64,000 nt of DNA, taken from Marthasterias glacialis (lineage: Eukaryota; Echinodermata; Asteroidea; Forcipulatida; Asteriidae). Positions 21,562 to 34,000 of the stretch are shown piece by piece. The notes under the pieces were generated by a model that did not search any database, was not told where the DNA came from, and saw nothing but the letters and a program-made list of their open reading frames with translations. A program made the position numbers and the translations under genes. Positions within the stretch are counted from its first letter, which is position 1. The number at the start of each line of letters is the position of its first letter. The DNA lies in assembly GCA_911728455.2 (NCBI GenBank), contig OU452219.1, positions 10,754,397 to 10,818,396 on the forward strand, given 5' to 3'.

Positions 21562-23722
21562 CTAAGATGTGCAAAAATTGGAGATCATCCTGTGAGACTT
21601 TGGCCCCTTTATCGTCCGAGAAATCCCTTTCGAGCACGGACAATATGTTCTTAAATACAACAGGACTCTCTTTGGACATCACTCTATGGCACAGGCTCGT
21701 AGCTCCAGATCGACCTCCCACCACAGACCATCCTAGATCGGTTCTCACTGCATAAGGCTGGCTATGTTGACCAGTCACCGTCTCTCCTGGTGTAAGAGCT
21801 TCTGGACAATTAAACCCTATCAGCATCCCAATCTCACAGTCTTGCAGGGGTGACAGTTTGTCAGCAATTGACTCCAGGTGAGGCCACTTCTCGGCAGTCT
21901 GTGTAGTTGGAATGAGTGATCGTTCTGCAGGAATAAAGTCTCTGGTGTATAACTTAGGTATAGCAATGACCTTGCTGGAATGCAAACCTCTAACTACGAC
22001 GTCTTTAAAAAGACTGCAGTCCGATACTGTTGAACTCGCTGTCATTGTTGCCAATTTCAACCGGACTGGTTGGCCTTTGATACCAAGACTCTTTGCCGTT
22101 GTAGTCAACATAAAGGAAGTGTCGCTCTGCGTATCCAACATGGCATAGGTGAGAACTTCACGAGCTGCATCTGAGGCAGAAGCTACCCACACTGGTACTA
22201 TCATCGAAGTACATGTAGCATTACCGCCCTTGTTGGCACAGCAAGACACAGCAGAGGCCGGTGTTTCATTTGTTTCCCTCGCAGGGATCTCGCTTTGTGG
22301 CAGTTTGTCATAATGGAGGGGAGTCGGGTGAGAACGTTTACACTTTGCACATGTGGATCGCCTCTTACAGTTTTTGGATTGATGACCCCTTCTCAAACAT
22401 CCATAGCACAGACGATTATCATATATAAACCTTTTCTTCTCCTCCATTGACTTGTCTCCGAACTTTGAACACTTATGGATGGAGTGAGGGCCCTCGCAAA
22501 ACATGCAGGGTGGAGGAAGATTGGCTGGATTGTTAGCTACTTCAGTTTGAGGATTGCTCGAAAGAGGAGAAGCTTTTGCTTGATCGGAGGCTTGTGTCGC
22601 CATGACTTGATGCCTTGGCCGTTTTGTCTCCCTCCTCGGGCTCTCTTGAGGCTTTATCAAGTATGGCGATGTTATCGGGTTACAGGCTACCTCAGCTTCG
22701 TCTGCTACAAAGGCACAGAACTCCTTGAAGGAGGGATACTCCTGCTTCTTCAGCGAAGTAGTTACACGACGATTCCATCGCTTCACAGCCCATACAGGTA
22801 GTTTGTTAACCATTTTCCTATTCTCTTCACAGTCATTCAAAATGGACAACCCCTTGACGTGTGGTATGGCGTCGTTGCAAGCTGAGAGGAAGTCAGAATA
22901 TTCTCTAAGTGCCTTGGCATCATTGTCTTCCACTTTTGGCCAGTGAACAATTTTTTCTCTGAAGGCTCTCTGAATAATAAAGGGATCCCCATATCGGGTG
23001 TTCAACTTGGACCAAGCGTCCCGATAGGCAGCCTCGTCTGAGCGAAGAAATGCACCCTGGATCATTTTTGCTGCTGCTCCGGAGGTGTACTTTCGGAGAT
23101 AGAACAACTTATCTGCAGCTCCAATGTTTTTGCGTGCGATCAGCGCATCAAACGCATTTTTCCACTCAGGAAACTGTATAGAATCTCCGCTGAATGTGCT
23201 TGGCTCCGGTACAGGCAATCTTCCAAGGGAGATACTTTCCTTGAAGGCTTGCATCATCGTTGAAAGATCAATGGCTGATGCTGTTGGTGCACTGGGAGGA
23301 GTTGAACCACCACTACTAGAAGTCTGGAGAGGGGTGTGAGCCGGGCTTGTTTCTTCCCGACATGTCGATGTTACAAGGCTCTCATTATTGACGGTATTCT
23401 GCTCTTCCTCCTCATCTTCATAAACCTTATATCGAGCTATAGCAATCTGGATCTCTTTCTCAGCCTTGAATCTCTCCAACGTATCCTCTTCTTCCCTCAT
23501 CTTTCTTTGGAATTCTTCTTGAATCTGGTTCAGTTTATCACGCTTTGCCTGGATTTCATGAAGTGACTGCAGTGTAGCCCTTTTTGCTGCTACCTCAGCT
23601 GCTGCATGAGTTTTCAAATCATGTGATGCCTTGGAACCAGCAGAACCACCTAATGAAATCTGATCCATATCCACATCTTGATCAGCAGCAGTCTCTTGCT
23701 CTTTTTTATCTGATGCTGACAT
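21530..23722 (-). CDS. BEL/Pao Gag with protease (730 aa)
   Basis: An open minus-strand frame starting MSASDKK. There is a charged coiled-coil-like region at about residues 50-105, then a capsid-like part with LPVPEPSTFSGD and FPEWKNAFDA. Zinc knuckles follow: CMFCEGPHSIHKC, CYGCLRRGHQSKNC (CxxCx4Hx4C) and CAKCKRSHPTPLH. Near residue 525 lies a retropepsin-like motif, AMLDTQSDTSF. The frame ends SMSAG at 21530, just after the segment that normally leads into reverse transcriptase (DDLQFLHIL). It would package the RNA and form particles in the cytoplasm. The gag part itself looks intact. Confidence 0.9.
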   Translation of the reverse strand: MSASDKKEQETAADQDVDMDQISLGGSAGSKASHDLKTHAAAEVAAKRATLQSLHEIQAKRDKLNQIQEEFQRKMREEEDTLERFKAEKEIQIAIARYKVYEDEEEEQNTVNNESLVTSTCREETSPAHTPLQTSSSGGSTPPSAPTASAIDLSTMMQAFKESISLGRLPVPEPSTFSGDSIQFPEWKNAFDALIARKNIGAADKLFYLRKYTSGAAAKMIQGAFLRSDEAAYRDAWSKLNTRYGDPFIIQRAFREKIVHWPKVEDNDAKALREYSDFLSACNDAIPHVKGLSILNDCEENRKMVNKLPVWAVKRWNRRVTTSLKKQEYPSFKEFCAFVADEAEVACNPITSPYLIKPQESPRRETKRPRHQVMATQASDQAKASPLSSNPQTEVANNPANLPPPCMFCEGPHSIHKCSKFGDKSMEEKKRFIYDNRLCYGCLRRGHQSKNCKRRSTCAKCKRSHPTPLHYDKLPQSEIPARETNETPASAVSCCANKGGNATCTSMIVPVWVASASDAAREVLTYAMLDTQSDTSFMLTTTAKSLGIKGQPVRLKLATMTASSTVSDCSLFKDVVVRGLHSSKVIAIPKLYTRDFIPAERSLIPTTQTAEKWPHLESIADKLSPLQDCEIGMLIGFNCPEALTPGETVTGQHSQPYAVRTDLGWSVVGGRSGATSLCHRVMSKESPVVFKNILSVLERDFSDDKGAKVSQDDLQFLHILDVPLSSMSAG

Positions 23723-24161
23723 GGCTCAAGATATTGACATGTACCAATAACTTATGAGAAAAACACACAGTTATGTAATGTGTAAAAGGTAATACTCGAA
23801 AATATAAGCTACATATACCTCTTTAACTTAGCTCAAAATAGCTGGCAATAAGTATACAATTTCCAACAATAACAAAAGTCAGCCACTCATTTTTAGTCCT
23901 TGTGAAACTCTACTGCATATTATGTGCAAGTCCGTTGTACTTGACCAAAATTGTTCTTTGAAATCAAGCAGGTAGAGTTTAAACTAGCACCAGTCCGTGG
24001 AACGATGGCTTGGACATCCGTGTATAATGACGGCACTGGGGTAGGCAGGCTCTGGGGAAGACTCTCACAGGTAGTACGTCATGACAATGAACGATCCAAA
24101 TACGTGGAGAAACATCAGAGGGTTGAATGGCAGTACATCCATCATGGGGCACCGTTTTCAC
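23723..24161 (-). other. BEL/Pao leader between 5' LTR and gag
   Basis: About 440 bp of untranslated leader. A primer-binding site should lie next to 24161, but no clean TGG-starting match to a tRNA 3' end is obvious by eye; the minus strand there reads gtgaaaacggtgccccatga. Confidence 0.5.
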
Positions 24162-25028
24162 TATAGCGCACTATAAGCGCTCGAAGGGGGGGGGCTGGTC
24201 TTTAAGCAAACTCAGACGGACGCTTCTTACTGATGTTCAAAGGTTTAATCAATACTTCAATCACTCTCAATCACCATAAATCACCTTGAATCACCTTGAA
24301 TCACCTTGAATCACCGTGAAAACTGAAAGGATAAATTACATAACTAAATTACCACCTTGGTATTAATAACAACAAAGGCATGATTTTAAACCAAAGTATT
24401 TCTGCAATAACTGAACACTGATTCTGCATTTCTGGCATCTCCAATATTATCTATGAAAACTCAAATGCAGTCCTAAACAAACTATTTTGGGACCCAAAAG
24501 CATCCTTATATAATGATAATGCAAGTGACATGACAATAATAATGACTACTACATGTATAGAATAAACCTCACCGATCACGCCTCTAGACCAGCTGAACTT
24601 CTAGCATAACCCTGGGTACTCTATGGCTACTGGGACTCTATTGGCCTAAAGAAAACAATGAGAGTCACTTAATGCAATAAACAATAGCACACAAATAAAA
24701 CCATACCCAAATACCCACATGTGCATGTACACATGTACTGAAACATCTCACGTGGTCTCAAAAGATCACAAAAATAGACCCAAATTTGTGTATAAACAAT
24801 GACAAACTATGGCAATGATCATACATATACTATCTATGATATAGTAAGCAACAAATAGCATAATCCTTTCTTACCCATAAATATCTCATAAGGGGCAAAA
24901 AGTAGCCATAAAATACATCGACAAATCGACAACCTTAAAATGAGTCTGATGAAAATCAGCCTGGCAAATCCGATGCGAGAGGGCGCTACACAGACTTTAC
25001 TTCTAGTCAGCCGAACATTATATCGCCT
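24162..25028 (-). repeat. 5' LTR of the BEL/Pao element
   Basis: This LTR precedes gag on the minus strand and so would hold its promoter, transcribing away from the thioesterase gene. It begins (minus strand) aggcgatataatgttcggct and ends with cgctata, lacking the usual TG...CA ends. Its right edge is 21 bp from the thioesterase ATG at 25050. Confidence 0.92.
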
Positions 25029-25049
25029 GAGGCCGACACTTACAAGACG

Positions 25050-28000
25050 ATGCTGCTGGCCGCCGCCGGTGTACGGTACCTGGGCAAGGTGGCTCGACGG
25101 TACCTGAGCAAGGTGGCTCAATCAAGGGTTATTTCAGTCACACCTCCCACCAGTATGATTGATACACAAGTAGCAATAAAAGTGACTGGAATTGAAGCGA
25201 ACAGCCATGTCACTATCAGGTACAGATATGTTCATTCTTTGGTATTCTACATATAATTACTTATTAGGCTTACGTTTAGAATTAAGGCATGCTTATGAAG
25301 AATTGTCGTCAGGGCCACCACCACACAGGGCGGTTTACAGGTAACTAGTTAGTAGTACTTTAACGCAGATTTGTGGATTTGAAGGTGGTAAAATGTTCTT
25401 TTTTTTGACCAGTTAACTAGATTGGTAAGTTTGGAAACAAATTTGAAGAGAAAATATGCAGCATAATAAATAAAGTTAGCGTTCAAATTTAATTGCTTAA
25501 TAGTTTGTTTAAAAAAGTTGTATTTCTTGTCATCATTATATGCCTATGCCTATTTGAAAATTATTAGCCTCATTTCAGTATAGGTTTCAGGACTTAAAAA
25601 AAAAAGGCCGTCAAGTTGCCGAAAATAAACTTTGTTTTTATTTTGGACATGTATACTAATACGGCCCTAATTAAGTCTAAGGGGCAGAAATTCTGCAAGG
25701 AAGCTCTACGGCGTTTAGTGTTTTCAGGGCGTAGATTTCCGCATGTTGCCGAGATTGTTAAATTTAATAATTCAAAGTTTGACTTCTCACACTACAACTT
25801 AAGGATTAAACTGAAATTTGCAGTCGGCAAATCTCTAGGCCCGCCGAATGGATTTGTGTTCGGTCCAAGCCCTTACTCGGGTAAGTTTGGTGCTCAATTT
25901 GCCGACTGTGGCTCTACACATGCCGACTTTGGAAAAATATTGGGAGTGTCACACCCCTCGGTCACCACGCCTGGATGTTCGATTGCATTATGGATGCCCT
26001 CTGTGTTGTTAATATTCTACGTAGTTCAAATAATTACATATAAGGATTTTTAGAAATGTTTTATTCATTTACTAAGCTATCGGGTGCTTTTTCATTGAAA
26101 ACCACAATTTTTTTCTTTAAAGGACCAAAATTCTGGGGGGATGATCCTATGGACCATCCCTCTTTGGACAAAAAGTGGGGTGATACATGTATATCCCCAA
26201 TCCCATCGGGTATTTACGCCCATAAGTATTGCACTTATTATTTAGAGGTATATTATCTTGCACGGTTAGGCCCAATACACACATGCCTGCCAAGACCAGG
26301 AGATTGGAAATAATGTTAATAATGATTACCAATGTTTGAATTTTTAAAAATATTTTAATACCACAAAACATTTTGACAGTTTAATGATTTTCAAGTCAAC
26401 TGAATTGGACAGCGCCATCATTATATCAATCATCATAAAGTGTGTTGGTATTGGTGATGTGTCGAGTTGGTATTGCTGATGAGTCGAGTCGGTTTTGAGT
26501 CGAGATGGATTTGAGTCGACTTGACTTGAGTCAAGTCGGTTTTGGGCCAAGACGGTTTTGAGTCGAGATGGATTTGAGTCGAGATGGATTTGAGTCGAGA
26601 TGACTGCACGCCGTTCCAGGCAGTCTCCATTAAGAAAAAAAACATTCACTCCTCAATGTCCACACACTTTTCTTGGGGACAGTTGAGTAAGATACTTTTA
26701 CAAAAATGTCTCTTGTACTATCAAAGTGTTCCCTTTGCATGCAGTGCATTTGGTTGCCTCCATTCCAAGTTGCCTGTCAAAATTGCCCTGTGTGACAAGG
26801 CCTTAATATAGAAAGTTGACAACTTCTTTTGTACAGCAGCCAGAAAAGATTGCACCTATCATGCCTATCAGTTTTGGCAATTGGTTGGGCAAGATTTGGT
26901 ATTAAAATTCCAATACATTGCAAGGCTTGGAAGGCATGCAGTTAGAAAGTTTTACATTCAATTCCCAACCCACTAACTGCTTTTCCTCAATCAAATGTTA
27001 AAAAAATATCATGGTATTGTTATTTATTTATTTTTTTATTTGTATAGTTTTTATACTATTTATCAAGACTATGAGTAACAGGAATTGATTTGATCTACTC
27101 CAAGGTCTGTAGTCGAGAAGGAAACTGCTAAAGGTTCAGAGAAATTTGAGAGTCATGCTTATTACAAAGCTGATGACAACGGAGAAGTTTCTGTTCCTGA
27201 CCAGGCTTCCTTGAGTGGATCCTACACCGGTAAGACCAAATAAAACAAAATTAACAAACATCGTCTATCCTATTTGCGATAATCGTTGCGAGAACTATAG
27301 ATCCTCCCGATGGTCCTAGACCGGAGGGTTACGACGAACCATGGGTTAAAATTGTTGTGGAGAAATTGTTTTCTTCAATATTTTAAATGTACCAAGGTTC
27401 TCCCCATGCACAAGCTAGCGTATCAGGCCGATACGCGTGAATTACGGGCCGATACGCAAAAATTACAGCCGATACGCAAAAAAATAAATAATATAAATTT
27501 TGTTATACATATTAATATCAAATTCACAAACAATCCTAACAAAAACCCATTTTAGGGCCATACAGATACAAAAATAGTGTGATTCCTTACCTCGTCAGCA
27601 TTTTGAACCAAAAATAGTTTGCATTCATCATTTTTAATTGATGTTTTTTTTATTTTATCTGATTGTGTTTTTTTTTATATGTTTAAGTCAGTAACTATTT
27701 TTTAAAAATATCTGTTTGGTAACTATGTGTACATTTGGTATTTTTAAATTGTAAACATTGCAGTAATTTAGCCTCCGGGCTACAAATGCGTTGTTTTTAA
27801 TAAACCAGAAATAATAAATTCTCCCGTTACGTATGTGACATTTGGAAGCAGTTTTGAAGCGTACTGTATGGAATATGTTGTTCGTTCTTGAATTGTTTGG
27901 TGTTAATATAGTATATAAATCAACTACAGAGGTCACTTCATTTAATAAAATGAAGTAAAAATTGAAACGTAAAAATTTTAATTTTACGGGAAAAAGTCAT

Positions 28001-31000
28001 GTCTGTCACGTGTGTGACATCAGAAAATCACAAATATTTGACTCGCAATTTTATTTTTTAAAACTCTGTGATTTGGCTGAGCTTTAATTCTCAAAACTTC
28101 TATAGATACTTAGAATAGACTTGGCTCTATAATTGGCAGCAGTCATCTGGGTTGAGTTTTTTTTTTTATTTTGTGTGGCGATAGAAAAAGTGGTGTTACG
28201 TGTGTCACCAAAAACTCTGTAACGTGTGTGACAATTGGCTCACTTGTTTCTAAGCAGGAATTTTGTCACTTAAACACAGTTTAATCGTGACTACAAGCAA
28301 AAAGAACAAACTCTGAGTACTAATATTCACTTCAAAACAAAATCTTGCAAACTTCTTGGATTAAACACTTTCCAAATACACTGTAGCAATTCAGTACACA
28401 GAGTGAAAACACTATGCGACAGACAGCATCCACCTCTTCAAGATGGTGTAATTGCTCAAATATGTTAAACTATGTCATCTCTAGTCTGTATTACTTGTTC
28501 AATGTTTGAATAATGCTAAATCTTGCTTTAATGTTTTTGAATTGTAGATTTGTGCACAGGCAATGAGTCACACACGTGACAGAAATGTTACGTGTGTGAC
28601 CAAATGTCACGTGTGTGACCCCTTATTTTTCTGTATTTTCCAGAATTTTTTACAAATTGTTTTTAATCATAATGTAAAGACTATTTAAACTTGTTTTTTT
28701 TTCATTACGGTTTTCGTTTTATTAAAACTTTCATGAATTTTTGTCACGTTGTGTTTTGCAAAACAATTTGCAGAGGTCGTTAACACCTCATTATTTATCT
28801 TATTTTTGATTTTGTGGAAAATCAACTTTAAACTACCCCCAAATAAATAATTATTACCTCCACTTGAAAGAAAAGCATTGCTAAACAATATGTACATACA
28901 AAAACTAGAAAACTACACTTTTGGGTAAAATTTTTTGGAAAATTGGATTAATCGCGGAAATTTATGTTTTCTGGCCCAAACCACACTTCTTTTACAAAAA
29001 TTTTTTTCACATTAATAAATTCAATTATTTTGCCACATGATGGAACCAATAGCATTAGTGTACAACTAGGTTTAAATTTGGATGGTTCAGGTTCACTTTT
29101 CAGAGAATGACCCTTTAAATGCTCCAGAGTGCACAGTAGAGTTTTTCAAACTAAACGTAAACATTAAATAAAAACATTCCAAGGACCTGCTACCAATACA
29201 GCGTGCTTCAGCCACACTTTCAAAATTTGGGTCCAGAATGCCCCACAGTTTTGAAAAAACCTGGGGAGAAGCCTGGTACTCAATGTATAACACTTTGCAC
29301 CTATGCTAAAAATAGAAGCAAGTGCCCGGATCTCAGACAACGTGTCAAATTTTACCCACAAAGCCATTGTCAGTGCTTAATGTTTACACGCATGTACTGT
29401 ACTACTGTAGTCTGGTTCACCGATCGCGTCACGGTGATTGAGTGAGATGTAGGAAATTTGACATGGGGTTATTTTGAGCAATAGTGATGTCATTAGGGCA
29501 GAGTGCCGTTGGGTATATTTAAATTATTTAAAAAGGTGCGAAAAATGTTGCCATGTTTTAATGCATGTGTAACCTGGGTAAATGGTACACTTGAATAAAT
29601 CCAATAAAACTAAATGCTGGGGGAACTCACTTTACAAAAACTCAACTAAACTATTGGGATCGAATAGAGAAAAGTCGCAAGGAATTGCAAAAGAGGGACA
29701 GTGACACAAAATGTAGGTTTACTTAACAAAATAACAAAAAATGACTTTATTTGTGAACCAGTGACAAAACAACTCAAAATGATAAACCTAACCTTAAAAT
29801 CAATAAAAACTAAACCAAGACCAAGAACACAAAAACCACAAAAACACAGTGCCAAAGCAAGTTACAAATTAAAATCAAAACAGTTTTAGGAAACCTATAA
29901 GTAAATAAAACGAGAGAGAAATGATTAAAATACAATTCTTCAACCCCAGGATAATTATGAAGAAACACAGATTTAACAAATGAATCTAAACCAGTCTTCC
30001 AAATGAAAATTAGATCTTAAACTTACAAATTACCTTTTAAGGAGACACAGTATTCATGGTCAAAATAATCAATTAATTATACAATAAAACAAAATTTAAG
30101 CTTACCGAGTCCATAGCAGCAATAACTTTGTGAAGTAGGACGACTCAGAAAATTGAAGAAAATCAAAGCTAACAATGTATCACAGGATGGGGAACACAAA
30201 AATGTGGTGTTTCCCTGGAGCTGCCAAGCTGCTTTCTGAAGTTAATTACCTTTACAAGGGGTGACTAACCACACTACCAAAGACTACACAAGAGGGTTCA
30301 TTGTTTATTACAAGGAATTTCTAAGAAGTTAACTAAAGGGATGCTAGAAGAGCTTAGGGGGGAAATGTAAACAGTGGAAAGGTATAAATCAACTCTAACA
30401 TAAACACAAGCTATTTCTACCCTGTTACACATGCTCCGTCATAGCTTTTGGGTTTACTGGACTTGACCATGAGCTACTGTAAGTTTATAGCAGCTACATC
30501 TATGTTTCACGTAAATGTTAATATTATCTGATTAGGAGGGGATGTTTTACTTCATAATGTATTACTTTGATAGGTGCTTTATAAATTGGGACATCACTCA
30601 GTATTCTCTTCCTTTTGCAAAAAATCCTCACCTTTGTGTTTTGTAAACTTGTGATAGCATTAAGCATGGAAGAAAGAAAGAGGAGATCCACCAAGAGGCT
30701 GTTTAAAGGTTAAAGTCCCATGGCATGCCACTACTGTTATGTTACTGGCAATTTAAAAACATAACACCTGTCATAACGGAAGAGTTAGCTTATAGGGTAC
30801 GTTCAGACACAGTACTAAAGTTGGTCTAAAGTTGGTCCAACTCAACTTAGACCGTTTCTGAACGGAAAACAAGTTAGACCAGAACAGGTCTAAACCCCCA
30901 AACTTAGACCATCCAGCGGGGTGGTCTAAGTCTAAATCACTTCAGGTTTATCTTTTAACACAGCGTGTGGACAGAATGACATCCGGTTTTAAGTCTTCCC

Positions 31001-34000
31001 TGGTGACTGTTGACCTGAAGGATGGTTTACAGTACGTATTACGTAACACGCCATAACTTGGGAACAGCACATGTGTACCAATGATCTAAGCAATACTTCA
31101 TCGCTGGTTTATGTAAATATATTGGATATTGTTTATTGGGTCATGATGCTGTGTTGACCTCTTAAACCCAAAGATAAACCATATCTGGTTCAACTTTAGA
31201 CTGTCTGAACGCAAGGTTTTAATTTTGACAACAGCTTCCCTGCTGCTCGTAAAAGTTAGAAGTTCTGGTCGAACTTTAGTACTGTGTCTGAATGTACCCA
31301 TACTCAGACAACCCCAAAAAATTAAACAAAACAATTGTTTTTATTACCACATAAGCCACTGGTCAATTACCAGTTTGGTAATAACATGGTTTTAAGGTGG
31401 GATGCTACATCTACATATACAGTGAGAATTCGGCTCTCAATCATGAATATAATTATGTACTGTATGAGGTGTAGTAAAAAAAGACTTTTATTCAGACTCT
31501 GTGCACAAAGAACTTTATCTGCACTGGTGTAGCATTGCCTCAAATGCAAGTGAACTTTAAGGATTGCGGTGTGTCAGTCAGTCTCCTTGTATTCTATGCT
31601 ATAAATCAACATATTTTTTGTATTGTATTGATGATCTCAGGGATTGAACCAATGGGTCTGTTTTGGAGCATGGTGTCTTCACCAGGGGTGCGGTTAGGAG
31701 CTCGCTATATCCATAGAGAAGCCACAAAGCCTATGAGAGTTCAACTTTCATTGTATGAGGGTCATCTTGATATTGCCGCCCTTCAGACCATGGAACCAGA
31801 AGCTACTGCAGATGTAGAGAGATGGTACATGGGCAAGGATGTAGAGAGGATTGAAGTGGAATCTGGACACCTGAGGGGAGCTTTATTTAAACCCAAAGGT
31901 ATTTTATATCAACCAGAACATGGAAGACATCGGATTGCCGCCTTCCATAAACCAACACCATTTTATTACCTACCAAACTTGATAGAACACAGTATTTTAA
32001 AAAGGTTCTGAAAAATCTCACTACACATGTACAATTTTGCAGTTATTGACTTTGTGTATAAATCCAACTGTGTACCGTTGTTCAGATCTGTTCCAAAGGA
32101 TGTAGGTATGACTTAATCAAACTAGCCAGATGCTTTTAATGTTTCCGTGTGCTTTACCTTCCATCAGGACCTGGGCCATTTCCTGGTGTGATTGATATGT
32201 TTGGTGCAGCAGGAGGATTGATTGAGATCCGTGCAGCTATGTTGGCGTCTCACGGATTTGCTTGCTACGCTCTACCCTACTTCGGCTACAAGGATCTGCC
32301 AAAAGATCTTCTGATGCTAGAAGCAGAATATTTTAGGGTACGGAGACAATAGACCTTTATCATGGTGCGGCCATCTTGATTTTCTCCCATTCAAACCAAT
32401 GTGACCAAACCGAGGCTGGAAGGGTAAATAGTCTGGTTCCTTTTTGTGCAATGAATATTAGCATATATTATCGTTATACGATAAAGGTCTATAACATTGT
32501 GAAAGTTTACCGTGTTAACATCTTGGGATACTGATTTGCAAGCTTTGTGATGAGATTTTGGGTAGTTTATGTTTGTTTATTTGGATACAGGCCATACCTG
32601 TTTTGTGCTTTGCTGATTAGTTTAAAGGGGTCTGTATCTGGCAGAGAGTGTATTCATTCCATCTGACCAGTTTCCCAGAAACAAAAGAACTTAACAGTGA
32701 ATATTTTTATCATGGACTAGTTGCTTGTAAATGGCTATTGGGCTGATGTTTTGTAATGTAGTCTTTTTTCTCTCTTGTCCTACAAAGAGAGAGAGAGAGA
32801 GGAAACTTACTGGATTCAAATTGAAGATGATGACATTTCAGAGAAGATAATTGCAGTTGTAGTGTTAGTCCAGTATTGTTATTGTGGTTTGTGTATTAAC
32901 ATTTACTGCAGGACGCAATAGATTGGTTGTGTGACCAGCCGTTTGTGAAGCCTGGAGGAATAGGAGTAGTGGGCGTATCCACAGGGGCCACTCTTGCGCT
33001 ACTATTAGCTTCACTTTTCCCTGAAAAGGTACATGTAAATTATTTGGTCTAGTGCAGATCTGCTTTTAACCCTTTTTTGTTTGTTCAAGGATGTGTGCCA
33101 TTCTGCCTTGTCCATATGCCATGCATACATTTGTAATTTATAAGTAATAAGTTGGTTGAAAATAAACCCCTTTTCATATTTTTGCCAATTTATTTCATTT
33201 GAAATAAATGTTCTCTGGGAACGCCCACAAATACAAGCCTAACGGCTCCTGATGTAAAACATGACATCACTAGTGGAAGGAAGAATGTTAAGAAATGCTT
33301 GTGCTACCATGTCAGTACGTGTCTGTGCCGTAGCAATGAAATTACTTTTCTTGTTTTTCTTGTGATGTCACATCGTGAGCAAGGCCTGTTTTTTGTGGGC
33401 GTCCTGGAGAGCATTATTTAAAATGAAATAATTGTTTTTTAAATACATCAAGGAAAAAAATAACAAGTTTTATTTCAACTGAATCATTGTGTATTAAATA
33501 CTCTTTTTTTTACACGACATGTGGACAAGGTAGCATTGCAATTATCCTTTAAAAAATGAATCACAACTCTTAACGTGGTGTTGGTTCTCATGGGATCGGA
33601 ACGTAGGTTTTTGTTCTCCTTTGAAAGGTAAATTTGTTGATGTCTTGTGAGCAAGACGCTCTACCATTATCAGTCCTTACTGGACTTCAAGCTATACTTC
33701 AAATCATGTGTTAAAGAGATTGTAAATTGTAGGATTTTTTTTGAAGAATAAACTCCCTGCTGTCTTCAAGTTCCATAAATACACCAAATAAGTAACGTCA
33801 AATTTTATCAAGTTTTTTGTGAAAACTGAAACATATATATTTTTTTCAAGAACTTTGTGCGGTTCTATATTGGGCTTATTTTGATTTATATGGAAATCAA
33901 TGTAAAACAACTTGAACAGTGATTTTGGAGGTCTTCAAATGCTCTTTTCTTGACTGTGATAGGCCATATAACAAGCCTGGGAAAGTTTTACCAAGGAAGC

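Larger units (their letters stand above)
17397..25028 (-). mobile_element. BEL/Pao LTR retrotransposon, full length, coding on minus strand
   Basis: A 7.6-kb element bounded by two direct repeats of 864 and 867 bp, with gag-protease and pol frames read on the minus strand. The BEL/Pao assignment rests on the RT type (YVDD), the CxxCx4Hx4C knuckle followed by a retropepsin, and the integrase style. The two LTRs differ at only about three bases plus two length changes, so insertion is recent. The pol frame has a stop inside integrase, and gag and pol are in different frames. It sits just upstream of the acyl-CoA thioesterase gene, in the opposite orientation. Confidence 0.93.

Noticed and set aside
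18258..25154. 12-base match cctcccaccagt both at the edge of the 3' LTR (18258-18269) and in thioesterase exon 1 (25143-25154)
   Set aside because: It could hint at a captured host segment or target homology, but the match stops after 12 bases and in the element it overlaps the expected polypurine tract; chance is likely.
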